A model generated the notes under the pieces. The model did not search any database, was not told the origin of the DNA, and saw only the letters and a program-made list of their open reading frames with translations. The position numbers and the translations under genes were made by a program. A stretch of 30,986 nucleotides of DNA from a virus. The stretch's first letter is position 1. The number at the start of each line of letters is the position of its first letter. The stretch spans positions 1 to 30,986 of IMG/VR virus record IMGVR_UViG_3300046000_005651, one strand, 5' to 3'. Of the stretch, positions 8,501-16,972 are shown in pieces.

Positions 8501-11500
8501 GGTGATCCCAGAAGGCGAGCTTTCGTATAACCCAGACAACAACACATGGAGCGGTCAATATCTCAACGACAGACAGATCGAGTTGCTGAATTTGTCAGGA
8601 CGATTCAATAGCAAGCAGATCAAACAATTGAAACTGTTGAATGCTGCTGCGAGGGATACATCGAATACAACCGCTGACCCGGCGGCCAGAGGACACAGAT
8701 TCTCTGTAATCTACCAACCTGCCCTCAAGAAGAACAGAAAGGGTCAGTGGAGGTATGACCAGATCAAGCCGCAACTGCGTGATGTGGTTCCCTACGGTGT
8801 CGAGATCTCCAAGGATGGGAATATCCTGATTCGGGTGATGAGCACCAACCAACTGTTTGCCAATGCATCAGAAAAGTCGGCAAGCAAACGTGGGCGATCA
8901 CTCTACGGCGGGAACATGGAGACGATTCTGCGCGATGTGAATGCAGTCATCGATTCACACGGCAAGAACCAGCCAACTGACGCATACTTCAAGGACAAGT
9001 ATGGTGGGCAGTGGGAACAGCACAAGAGTTTCATCAACTCGGTGTTTGGTAATGTTGGGGCCGGGCAGAAGGATATCAACCCGCTTGTCGCAACTGATCG
9101 AGTGGATGCTGTGGTGAAGTCGTATCGACTCGACCGCATGAACAAGGCGACCCAGCTTGTAGGGTCTACCCAGCTTCCGTATCAAAACAATCTGGTGAAG
9201 ATCAACTACCTTCCCGAGGGAGAGCCGATCATGGACGCTGACGGTGAGCCGAAAGATCTGCGATATACTCCGAGCTACGAATCTGTGAGCCAAGTGAGGA
9301 TGCCCTCTCAGGCAAGGCAGATGCCTGAGGCTCTAGACGCTGACTACATGAAGGCAGTGGAGAGTGGCGATGTCGAAGCGCAGCAGAGGATGGTGGACAA
9401 AATTGCATTCGCGACCGGACACGACCTTTCACATCGAGAAGCGGAAGGCGGCAATGACATCAAGAAGAGAACGGACGTAATTCAGTTTGTTGAATGGTCA
9501 GATGAACGCCAACCTAGGAACATTGGGTATGGATCCAAGAACTACCTGATGCGCTCTTCTGATATCCCTCCGGTTCCTGAGTGGGCAGTAGAGTGGCTTT
9601 CTAAGACTGATGACATGATTTATTGGTCTGAAGTTAATGATCGCCCAGCAATCGAAGGGGCAAGGGAGGCAATGAATCCAGATGATATTGTCAATGGTGC
9701 TGGGATGTGGGACGACCGGGAAGCCGTTCGATCATTCTGGCAAGAGAATGAAGATCGCCTGTCATCTGAAGGAATATTTGCATTTAAGACTCCAGATGGA
9801 GCGGTAATCTTTGACCCGTATACGGCAGAAGAGAAAGGTGTGATTAAATCCGCAGACCCGATCACCCGCGATTCTTCCGGCAACGTGATCCCGCTCAGTC
9901 AGCGATTCAACGAGAAGTCGAGTGACATCAGGTATATGCCTGAGCCTGTCGCAAAAAATAAAGTTGCCCAAGCAGGCAAAGAAAAGCAAAACAAACAGGA
10001 AACCAATGGACCAGCAAAAGAAAACAGCAAAGGACGCATTTACCAACGCAGCATCAGGGATGAGTCTGATGTTGGACGAAAATTTGCTGAAGGAATTACA
10101 AGAACGGCATCCGAACACCCAATGGGTTCAGCCGTCGAAGTCAAAGACGCTTCCTTCTACGATGCCCCAGACACCAAACTCTTCCTTGCCCCAGACAACT
10201 TGACTGGGGTTGCGGTGACTTCCTACGGCGACCTCGTCAGCGTATTTAAGCACCCAACCAGCAAAGAGAAGATCTTGCCGATTCTTGAGGAAGCGGCGGA
10301 ATACGCAAGAACGCTAGATGCATATGATATCAACGGGTTCCTTCCTACCTTGTATTCCAAGGTTGGATTCCGCCCAGTTGCTCGCATTGCATTTGATTCT
10401 GAATTCGTCCCCAAGACTTGGCCGTATGAATTGGCAGGCACGCCAGATGTGGTGCTGATGGTCAAGGATCCAGAAGGATTGTCAGGCGCTCCAGAGATCG
10501 GCGATGAAGGCTACAATGCGATTCGCGATCAGGTGCCGATGTATGCCACCTACGGCGAAGCAATGGATGCCCAACAAAAAGCCATTGAATCAATCAATCG
10601 GCTTTCGGCCCCAGTCAATCCGGCAGCACCTGATGTCGAATTTAAAAAGCCATTGTCTCGAGACGAACCGCTTCCAGATATCGATGATACCTTGATTGAC
10701 GATGCTGTTGACGTCGATGGATTTGCATTTGATCGACCCGCAAAGGTTTACATGCAGCACCCGGGTGGTGGCAGAACTTACTTCAACTATGACCCAGCGT
10801 ATTTGATCAAGCCTGAATTCAAAGGGCTGAGAGCAACGCTCGAAGGGAAGAACGTCATTATCCTTGAGGCTGACAAGATGAGAGCGACTGGTGGCGACAT
10901 GGGAGGTGCGTTGCACCCATTCTTGCGGTCAAACCAAGTGGTCGTTAGAGGTAGTGATGGGAAGCTGTATAAAGCCGTATGGGCAAACATGAACTCAGCA
11001 TTCGTCACAAGAACCAAAAATAGGTGGTTCGACGATAAAGCTGAATACGCGCTTATTCACCTCATGGAAGAGGTTGCCCACTCATCAAATAAACGTATTG
11101 CTAGAACAGTTGGAGAAGCATGGGAGAAAGCGAACCTATCCAATTACGAGCAACGCATCATTTCGGTGGCGATGCAGGCAGCAATCACTGCTCAAAAAAA
11201 GGCAACCTACAGTTTAAAGATCACCCAAGCGCAAAAGAAGATAAAAGAAGGTGATCTCACGGCAGCCGAAATAAAAAAATTCAATGATTTAATCAAGCAG
11301 CATACAAAAGACCGAGACGCATTGTCTTGGACCGGGATCGATGAGCAAATAGCGAAGAAGATCACCCAAATCAAATCTTCTCAAACAAGCCTTCAAAACG
11401 GAACTGGAACTCAAGCATCAGTAGACAAAGCTAAAAAGGCGCTCAGAGATTTCTTGGATGAGAATCCAGATCATCTGGCGGCATTCGATGCTATCAGCAA

Positions 11501-12260
11501 CAAGACGGCTTCATTAAAAATTTCTGACAATATTGGGGATACATTCAAAAGCCGAGGCGCGGCAATCCAAGGGTTGCTAGGTATTGTATTTGATAAATTC
11601 AATCCTTCAGACTTGCTCAAAAAGACTGAGGACTTCCAAGGGTCTGAAAATATGGACCTTGTCGCAGCGGTTCAGCTTTCAAAAAACAAAGACATATTTG
11701 CTGTGTATTTTGGAAAGGATCCCAACGAAGAATCTGCGATGTCTGCATCTGAACGCGACGTTAGAGACAAGCTGAGAGCAGATCCAAATTTCGTCGAGCA
11801 TGAGGCATTCGACTGGATGATGCTTGGTCCTGAAAACGCTGACAACTTTTTGGCAGAATCATCATTAAAGCCAGAAGAATTGATTCCAGAATATCGCAAC
11901 AAACACGAAAAAGCCAGCGTCAAAACTGGGTCGGAGGAAACCGTGCTTGGAGCAATGAAGATGTTTGCGGGGATCCCATTGAAGGTGGTTAAAAAAACAC
12001 AGGCACAGATTGATCAATTTGCAAAAAAACGTGATCTTCGTCTCGCCAAAAGAAAAGCCGAGCAAGCCAGAAAAGAGGATATCAAAAAAATCTCAAACAA
12101 GTTAAAAACTCGAGATGCAAATCTGGAAAAGCTGGCGAATCAGATTGCATCAGCGTCAGAGAAGCCATTGATCAAATCACTAAAGGCAAAAGAGTCCGAG
12201 GTGAAGAAAGACAGAAATGCGCTTGCCCGGCAAATTATTAAGCTGCAGAATATGAACTGA
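5580..12260 (+). CDS. Giant polyvalent internal virion protein with zinc-protease motif
   Basis: This 2226-aa protein starts at ATG 5580, overlapping the previous stop by one base. Order of parts: residues 1-220, acidic N-terminal region; ~280-480, long helices rich in Ala/Gln; hydrophobic Gly/Ala segments at ~484-506 and ~609-629, possible membrane insertion; HEFMH at 712-716 with EEYFIE at 799-804, a zincin zinc site (His712, His716 and a possible third-ligand Glu). Next come RYTP at 1228-1231, a helical linker (LDADYMKAVESGD) at 1252-1277, and the polyvalent-protein tail GVIKSADP...RYMP at 1420-1454. A GNAT-like domain at ~1487-1635 has LPTLYSKVGFRPVARIAF. An unknown domain at ~1721-1867 and a Lys-rich coiled-coil end (~2140-2226) follow. 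Known relatives are injected with phage DNA and carry anti-host or processing domains. Activity is inferred, not shown. Confidence 0.75.
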   Translation: MTPNQKAALRQALGTHSLGMVTKSMTPEELQELPEDYQVPTYTANASPLYDNQLFPKITSAEDLIDIGYATPDGRSTQSGQMAIALKKAGALNDDYTLNDTGKAMMANPADLLEEENLPLYLKAKELDLDGSGRELSWGQVFGTFVDEMKKGGAGLMDLVGYDTTSMTPKDKAAFDLQLQSTIGGFVKAGAALPMGLSEIVGSGLIKALSDTEAEEDLALASLNQRFEKLDYEIKNAKAADVIDGLGEMVGAELGVGEAREQNIQTVGEERTKEIERRGESAGQFAAMFSPYGPAAMTGKVAFGVAGKGLGAAFKPISRSLLQADLKAAQVLDKTKQLAALQRQASGLQVATQAAEKKAVFAESMAQRLSQAGLVDRANNALRIANQFRTTGQEAATRLGGFTDEIATVSDDLAKATQSANVADKVLQVTQKARQIPYLPITALGKTLEATGRGMIGIDKGLSSLASKIGADKAYNAMNKITSLSGLGGAGAALGLGPAAFIPAAIRATWSTAPFIKATGEYISLVGKEATKARGQIGFWKRIYEMPNKGPAHRAVSGLMDTATMGGRIPGAVSNVAKGLVASYPVDLAYEWVSEGGDFNPNILKQAAVETLFFGGTGAALGGITMGGANRIKTLQNGDALNFYRSISDPSQRVMYNGMPSDMKRVIGTFSASNPGAKIQFVDQGAGAYDRNTKTVMVNPNAANPLKPLLTHEFMHHMLNNGIGDGVVAQLVGDGFQTGGLLRGRDGSYDPQYEAFKNEYVNRLRSQHERTVKMRDAIGDPMTKSEREFQTPDEKYLAEEYFIEVNVDDMLGMAESGKLGGIAGRMIINDKARALGDAILNKSAILRDLHFRIGGVMDNKGKMVTGNGFLSGKLYQSPEVRRMFQKMVNESVGRKGGIDAAKRKARNGIEIPVTGKNDPILGEVSSLWETDADGNPYLDASGEYIPLKKETDELRSQAGMLLVDDLKARQARGEVIPEGELSYNPDNNTWSGQYLNDRQIELLNLSGRFNSKQIKQLKLLNAAARDTSNTTADPAARGHRFSVIYQPALKKNRKGQWRYDQIKPQLRDVVPYGVEISKDGNILIRVMSTNQLFANASEKSASKRGRSLYGGNMETILRDVNAVIDSHGKNQPTDAYFKDKYGGQWEQHKSFINSVFGNVGAGQKDINPLVATDRVDAVVKSYRLDRMNKATQLVGSTQLPYQNNLVKINYLPEGEPIMDADGEPKDLRYTPSYESVSQVRMPSQARQMPEALDADYMKAVESGDVEAQQRMVDKIAFATGHDLSHREAEGGNDIKKRTDVIQFVEWSDERQPRNIGYGSKNYLMRSSDIPPVPEWAVEWLSKTDDMIYWSEVNDRPAIEGAREAMNPDDIVNGAGMWDDREAVRSFWQENEDRLSSEGIFAFKTPDGAVIFDPYTAEEKGVIKSADPITRDSSGNVIPLSQRFNEKSSDIRYMPEPVAKNKVAQAGKEKQNKQETNGPAKENSKGRIYQRSIRDESDVGRKFAEGITRTASEHPMGSAVEVKDASFYDAPDTKLFLAPDNLTGVAVTSYGDLVSVFKHPTSKEKILPILEEAAEYARTLDAYDINGFLPTLYSKVGFRPVARIAFDSEFVPKTWPYELAGTPDVVLMVKDPEGLSGAPEIGDEGYNAIRDQVPMYATYGEAMDAQQKAIESINRLSAPVNPAAPDVEFKKPLSRDEPLPDIDDTLIDDAVDVDGFAFDRPAKVYMQHPGGGRTYFNYDPAYLIKPEFKGLRATLEGKNVIILEADKMRATGGDMGGALHPFLRSNQVVVRGSDGKLYKAVWANMNSAFVTRTKNRWFDDKAEYALIHLMEEVAHSSNKRIARTVGEAWEKANLSNYEQRIISVAMQAAITAQKKATYSLKITQAQKKIKEGDLTAAEIKKFNDLIKQHTKDRDALSWTGIDEQIAKKITQIKSSQTSLQNGTGTQASVDKAKKALRDFLDENPDHLAAFDAISNKTASLKISDNIGDTFKSRGAAIQGLLGIVFDKFNPSDLLKKTEDFQGSENMDLVAAVQLSKNKDIFAVYFGKDPNEESAMSASERDVRDKLRADPNFVEHEAFDWMMLGPENADNFLAESSLKPEELIPEYRNKHEKASVKTGSEETVLGAMKMFAGIPLKVVKKTQAQIDQFAKKRDLRLAKRKAEQARKEDIKKISNKLKTRDANLEKLANQIASASEKPLIKSLKAKESEVKKDRNALARQIIKLQNMN

Positions 12261-12276
12261 ACTCAAACCGGATTAT

Positions 12277-12489
12277 ATGGAAAAGCAATACGCAGTAACA
12301 ATCGATGACGCAAAAAATAACGCACTTGAAGTAGAATGCTTCAAGATAATGAAGTATGAACTTCTCGACCTTCCAGACGGGATGATGATTGCTATCCCAC
12401 CAGACGCTACCGAAGACATTCGGATTGCCGCTCAAGAAGCACAGAACGGTAACTACGAGGCATTGATGAGAGCAACCGGAGGAAACTGA
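12277..12489 (+). CDS. Small protein upstream of terminase, unknown
   Basis: This 70-aa acidic protein starts at ATG 12277, 17 bases after the giant virion gene, with no Shine-Dalgarno sequence. A strand-rich N-terminus (YAVTIDDAKNNALEVECFKI, LLDLPDGMMIAIPPDA) is followed by a helix (EDIRIAAQEAQNGNYEALMR). It ends two bases before the TerS start, so it probably belongs to the packaging operon. The family is not recognised. A small packaging or head-assembly factor is possible. Confidence 0.55.
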   Translation: MEKQYAVTIDDAKNNALEVECFKIMKYELLDLPDGMMIAIPPDATEDIRIAAQEAQNGNYEALMRATGGN

Positions 12490-12491
12490 AT

Positions 12492-13049
12492 ATGCCACGC
12501 AAACTTGAGAAACCACCTGACGTCGATCCTCCACCGGAGTGGTTTGACGAAGTCCGTAAACGATCCGAAGAAATGGGCATCACCTACAAATGCATCGAAG
12601 TGTGCGCGCCTCGCACCGCTGCGACTGCGCTGTGGATGAAGGCGCAGGGAGTGTCCAACAAGCAGATATCGAAACGCACAGGACTGAGCTACGGTGCCAT
12701 CAATGGACTGTCATGGCGGCACGCCGACACGCTTGAAACGAAGCGGAAGGAATTCTCGCAGAAGTATGCCATCGCTGCCCAGACGTTCACCGACTTGCTC
12801 TTCGACAAGGCCGAACAACTTGCTGAGAATCCTGACCAACTGGTCAACATCTCTCCAGACAAACTGGCGCTCACGGTTGGCATTATGACTGACAAGGCAG
12901 CACAACTCTCAGGCATGGCCGGGGTGGTCATTGAGCACCGCAAGGGGGCGTCCATCTCTGACGCTGCCAAGGTGATCTCAGATGCCAAGGCACGCATCGC
13001 AGCCAAGTTGCGCAACGATGCCGTCGAGGCTGAAATCATCACTGCATGA
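12492..13049 (+). CDS. Terminase small subunit
   Basis: This 185-aa protein is directly upstream of, and overlapping (ATGA), the terminase large subunit. A helix-turn-helix lies at residues ~44-75 (ALWMKAQGVSNKQISKRTGLS, with the recognition helix after the KQISKRTG turn), the DNA-binding part expected of TerS. Residues ~85-150 form long helices (FTDLLFDKAEQLAENPDQLV, KLALTVGIMTDKAAQLSGM) suited to ring oligomerisation. The C-terminus is a basic-acidic helix. In the family, TerS recognises the packaging site and loads TerL on the DNA. Length is typical. The call depends on HTH plus position. The remaining doubt is that small phage HTH proteins can also be regulators. Confidence 0.75.
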   Translation: MPRKLEKPPDVDPPPEWFDEVRKRSEEMGITYKCIEVCAPRTAATALWMKAQGVSNKQISKRTGLSYGAINGLSWRHADTLETKRKEFSQKYAIAAQTFTDLLFDKAEQLAENPDQLVNISPDKLALTVGIMTDKAAQLSGMAGVVIEHRKGASISDAAKVISDAKARIAAKLRNDAVEAEIITA

Positions 13050-14644
13050 TCTGGCGCAAACATCCGATCCTCGAAGCTCCGACCGACGAGGAGATCGTTG
13101 AACTCGACGAGGAGACTCTGCTCGAGATCCATGCGATCTACCATGAGGCAATCGAGAATGCCGAGCGGGATCCGTATCGGTTTGGATTCCGATTGCCTCA
13201 CTGGGACAAGGCCGAGGAGCAACTGGCCGAGGTCACCGAGATTGTTGCCCTCGGCGGAAACCGATCAGGCAAAACCCAGTGGGGTGCATTCACGATTGTG
13301 CGGGCGGCGCTCGAGAATCCCGGGTCAGAGATATTCTGCTTCGCGCAGACTGCCGAGGTATCCATCCGGCAGCAGCAGAGTGCAGTCTGGGATTGGTTGC
13401 CCGCTGAGATGCGGATGAAACAAACGACCAGTGGCACCTACATCAGCTACACGAAGAAGAACGGCTTCACAGACTCGTCGTTGATCTTGCCCAACGGGTC
13501 GCAGATCATCTTCAAGACCTACAGCCAGTATCAAAACAACCCGACGATCCTTGAAGGTGCCGAGCTTGGCAGTCGGAATCCAAAATGGCACAACGTCGGT
13601 GTGTGGCTTGACGAGTATCTGCTTGGGCCGGAGTTGATCAACACGCTGCGCTTCCGGCTTGCTACGCGAGATGCAAAACTGCTTCTCACATTCACGCCGA
13701 TCGACGGCTACACCGAGGTGATCAAGGAATTCCTCGATGGTGCCAAGACGATTGAAAGCCGTGAGGCAGAACTGCTCAACGGCGAGCTTGTGCCATACGT
13801 CCAGCGCAGTCAGAAGCGGAACGCATCAATCCACTACTTCCACTCGCAGGACAATCCATTCGGTGGCTATCCCCGCATCAGGGAGGCACTGATGGGGCGC
13901 GGCAGGGAAGAGATCCTCATCCGCGCCTACGGTGTGCCAGTGAAGTCTCACGCGACGAAATTCCCTAGATTCAACAAGGAGGTCAACGTGGTGCCGCCGG
14001 AGAAGATCCCGACCAACAACGTGACTCGATACATGATACTGGACCCCGCCGGATCCAAGGCATGGTTCATGTGCTGGATTGCAGTCGATGCCAGCGGAAC
14101 CTTCTGGGTCTACCGTGAATATCCCGGCGTCGATGTCGGTGACTGGGCAGAATGGAAGTCTGGCAAGTGGCTGCCGGGCGACGGTGCCAAGGGACAAGGA
14201 CTCGGCATTCGCGACTATATCGACATCATCAAAGATCTCGAAGGCGAAGAGGAGATCTTCGAGCGTCTGATCGACCCGAGACTCGGTGCTGCAAAATACC
14301 AAGCGGCCGACGGGTCATCGTCGATCATTGAAGACCTAGCAGAGCAGGACATGGTATTTGTCCCGGCACCCGGCCTTGAGATTGAGGATGGTTTGCAGGC
14401 ACTGCTCTCGAAAATGTCGTGGGATACGTCGAAGGCGATGGACGGCATCAACCGTCCGCATTTCTACATCTCCGACGAGTGCGAGAACATCATTCACGCA
14501 TTGAGCGAATACACTGGCGAAGGCGGATTGAAAGAAGCATGGAAGGATCCTATTGACGTCTTGCGCTATGCCGCAATTGCTGGCATAGATCATGTAGACA
14601 GTTCAGAGATTAACGTAACAACATATGGAACAGGTGGCTACTAA
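13046..14644 (+). CDS. terL: Terminase large subunit (ATPase-nuclease)
   Basis: This 532-aa packaging motor starts at ATG 13046, overlapping the TerS stop. The ATPase domain shows Walker A GGNRSGKT at 70-77, Walker B VGVWLDEY with Asp189/Glu190, and the coupling motif LLTFTP at 212-217. The nuclease part (RNase H fold) begins near residue 325 with ILDPAGSKAW (Asp333), followed by FMCWIAVDASGTFWVYREY. A later acidic region (IDPRLGAAKYQAADG) is consistent with the remaining metal-binding residues. In the family the protein translocates DNA into the prohead through the portal and cuts concatemers. Length and motif order are complete, with no frameshift. The 3' end overlaps the next small gene by 20 bases. 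Confidence 0.93.
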   Translation: MIWRKHPILEAPTDEEIVELDEETLLEIHAIYHEAIENAERDPYRFGFRLPHWDKAEEQLAEVTEIVALGGNRSGKTQWGAFTIVRAALENPGSEIFCFAQTAEVSIRQQQSAVWDWLPAEMRMKQTTSGTYISYTKKNGFTDSSLILPNGSQIIFKTYSQYQNNPTILEGAELGSRNPKWHNVGVWLDEYLLGPELINTLRFRLATRDAKLLLTFTPIDGYTEVIKEFLDGAKTIESREAELLNGELVPYVQRSQKRNASIHYFHSQDNPFGGYPRIREALMGRGREEILIRAYGVPVKSHATKFPRFNKEVNVVPPEKIPTNNVTRYMILDPAGSKAWFMCWIAVDASGTFWVYREYPGVDVGDWAEWKSGKWLPGDGAKGQGLGIRDYIDIIKDLEGEEEIFERLIDPRLGAAKYQAADGSSSIIEDLAEQDMVFVPAPGLEIEDGLQALLSKMSWDTSKAMDGINRPHFYISDECENIIHALSEYTGEGGLKEAWKDPIDVLRYAAIAGIDHVDSSEINVTTYGTGGY

Positions 14645-14906
14645 GCGAAAAGAAAAAGCAGAAGAAATCATTAATAGTATTCTTAATAAGGAACCTGCTA
14701 TTGAACAATCTATCGAATCGGAACCAGAGAGCTTCGATGTGCGGGTCATACGGCTTGCCAGAAACAAAAAATTTGTCTACGGAGTGCTTGACGGGACGCT
14801 GATTGAAATCTTCCTCCCTCGACGCAGGGAGAATTCGATCAATAGGCGCATCACCGTCGTGAGGGCACCTGAGATCGGCGAAAACAAATACAAGGTATTG
14901 CAATGA
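14625..14906 (+). CDS. Small basic/acidic protein between terL and portal
   Basis: This 93-aa protein starts at ATG 14625 inside the 3' end of the terminase gene and ends overlapping the portal start (ATGA at 14903-14906), so translational coupling on both sides is likely. The N-terminal ~30 residues are a charged helix (KRKEKAEEIINSILNKEPAIE). The C-terminal half is strand-rich (FDVRVIRLARNKKFVYGVL, RRITVVRAPEIGENKYKVL), possibly an SH3-like barrel. A function is not recognised. The position suggests head assembly or packaging. Confidence 0.65.
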   Translation: MEQVATKRKEKAEEIINSILNKEPAIEQSIESEPESFDVRVIRLARNKKFVYGVLDGTLIEIFLPRRRENSINRRITVVRAPEIGENKYKVLQ

Positions 14907-16972
14907 GCGAAATGGAAAAGATGGAAGGCAACGATGAACTCATCTACGCATCAGATGAGCCGGATATCAACGCGCTCGCGAATGCATACAATACGACGCT
15001 TGGCGATCTCGACACGTATTTCGACACCTGCCTGCGCAGCTACAACGACCGCAGGAACATCTGGGATGGCAAGACTGAAGACTTGAGAAAGTCCGGTGCG
15101 ACGGCATTCCCATGGCAGGGTGCGTCAGACCAAGAGGTCAACGTGATCGGCGAGCGCATCAATACCTACGTCTCCATTTTCGACCAAGCACTGCAACGCA
15201 GTCACATCAAAGCATTCCCAACATCGATGGCATCGATGGCACGCGCAGGCGTCGTCTCGTCGTTTTTGAAATGGATGAAGTCGTCCTACATCCCAGATTT
15301 CAAAAATCAGATGGAGCAGGGTGCAAACTACCTGCTCGAGAAGGGGTTGATGGTCACCTACGTCGGGTGGAAGCGCGAGTCTCGCACCTACCTGCAACCG
15401 ATGACTCTCGACGAGATTGCCGAGCAGGCACCTGAATTAATCGAAATCATCCTCGACGAGACGAATGACGACATCGTCATCAGCATGCTGCAACAGGCAT
15501 TCCCGAAGCTATCCAACAAGCGTGCCAAGAAGTGTGTCAAGGAGCTACGCACCAAGGGTGAGACGCAGATCCCGGCACCGAGGCAGAGTGTCGATTGCCC
15601 AGTGGCATATGCCTGTGCGCCCGACGGCGAGGTAATTTTCCCATCCTACGTTTCCGACCCGCAGCGTGCGCCATGGATTTTCTGGAGGTGCTTCCTGACC
15701 GCACAAGAGCTTGAGAAAAAAGTGACCAACGAGGGATGGGACGAGGACTGGGTGGAGAATGCCATCCAGAACCTGCGCGGCAACGACTCGATGTATTACG
15801 ACGGCGAGAAGATGAAGCGTGCGTCATTGCTGCCCATTGTGGACGAGCAGGAGCTTGTCATGGTCGTCTATGCATACCAACGCTTGATCGACGAAGAGGA
15901 TGGCTCAGAGGGCATCTATTGCACCGTCTTCCACCCAGACACAGACGGCTATGCCAAGCATGAATTGCTCAATGGCATGGACGACTACCCGTTTGTCGTC
16001 ACCCGTCTCGCGAACGACCAGAAGCGCATGTATGAGACGCTATCGTTCGCTGACATCCTGCGTGGGCCGCAGATGCAAATCAAGACCGAGCGTGACTCAC
16101 GCATCGACCGGGCATCGTTGGCGACACTGCCACCGATCATGCACCCAGCCGGGCGACCACCAAGCGACTGGGGACCGGGTCGCCGTGTGCCATACCGTCG
16201 CCTCGGTGAGATCGCATTTGGCCCGGTGCCGCAAATGGATCAGGGATCGATGGAGATCGAGATGGCGATGAAGATTCAAGCCGACCGTGCCGTTGGTCTC
16301 GATCTCGACAATCCATTGGCGACCATCAAGCAGCAGTTCTACATCAACAAATTTCTCGACCATGTGCGCGATGTGCTGACGATGGCATTCAAACTCTATC
16401 AGCGTGTCGGACCGGACGAGGTATTCTTCCAAGTCACCGGAAACCCGAATGGTCAGATCATGTCGAAAGGATCGCCTGACGACAATTTCTCCATCGTGGT
16501 ATCATTTGATACCCAATCGTCGGATCCTGAGGTTGCAGAGACACAACTGCGCAACATGGTGAGTCTGTTGCAATTCGACCGCAATGGTCGTCTGGACACC
16601 GACAAGCTCCTTGAATTCTCCGCGCAGGCAATCAACCCAATGTTTGCCGACTACGTGCTCCAGCCTGCCGAGGAGGCACAGCAGAAGGTGATGAAGGAAG
16701 TCACCGACGACATCGCGAAGATCTACGCTGGCATCGAAGTGCCTGCCCGCCCGAATGGTGCGCAGATCGCGATGCAGATGCTTCAAGCATATGTGCAGCA
16801 GCCCGACGTCGCACAGCGTGCATCGTCCGACGAAGCATTCGGCCAGCGCCTTCAGAAATATGCCGAGCAATATCAATTCCAGATGCAGCAGATGCAGAAC
16901 GCGCAGATCGGCAAGATCGGCACTGCCCCGGCTGAAATGGGAGGAATGCAAACCCAAGGGATGCAACAATGA
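14903..16972 (+). CDS. Portal protein
   Basis: This 689-aa protein follows terminase. The N-terminal part has the portal signature seen in many podo-like and P22-like portals: YNDRRNIWDGKTEDLR followed by ATAFPWQGASDQEVN (~residues 45-80). The crown/wing region is in the middle (FWRCFLTAQELEKKV, YCTVFHPDTDGYAKHELL, YPFVVTRLANDQKRMYETLS). Helical stem and clip segments follow (~410-560). A Gln/Met-rich tail ends it (QMQQMQNAQIGKIG ... QGMQQ), like the barrel extensions of podovirus portals. In virions a dodecamer forms the DNA channel and docks TerL and the adaptor. The size fits P22-like portals (~700 aa). The start is fixed by the ATGA overlap with the upstream gene. Confidence 0.88.
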   Translation: MSEMEKMEGNDELIYASDEPDINALANAYNTTLGDLDTYFDTCLRSYNDRRNIWDGKTEDLRKSGATAFPWQGASDQEVNVIGERINTYVSIFDQALQRSHIKAFPTSMASMARAGVVSSFLKWMKSSYIPDFKNQMEQGANYLLEKGLMVTYVGWKRESRTYLQPMTLDEIAEQAPELIEIILDETNDDIVISMLQQAFPKLSNKRAKKCVKELRTKGETQIPAPRQSVDCPVAYACAPDGEVIFPSYVSDPQRAPWIFWRCFLTAQELEKKVTNEGWDEDWVENAIQNLRGNDSMYYDGEKMKRASLLPIVDEQELVMVVYAYQRLIDEEDGSEGIYCTVFHPDTDGYAKHELLNGMDDYPFVVTRLANDQKRMYETLSFADILRGPQMQIKTERDSRIDRASLATLPPIMHPAGRPPSDWGPGRRVPYRRLGEIAFGPVPQMDQGSMEIEMAMKIQADRAVGLDLDNPLATIKQQFYINKFLDHVRDVLTMAFKLYQRVGPDEVFFQVTGNPNGQIMSKGSPDDNFSIVVSFDTQSSDPEVAETQLRNMVSLLQFDRNGRLDTDKLLEFSAQAINPMFADYVLQPAEEAQQKVMKEVTDDIAKIYAGIEVPARPNGAQIAMQMLQAYVQQPDVAQRASSDEAFGQRLQKYAEQYQFQMQQMQNAQIGKIGTAPAEMGGMQTQGMQQ

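Noticed and set aside
7590-8558. 322-aa minus-strand open frame
   Set aside because: It lies wholly antisense to the giant virion protein gene, whose frame is continuous and has recognisable motifs; it shows no domain of its own.
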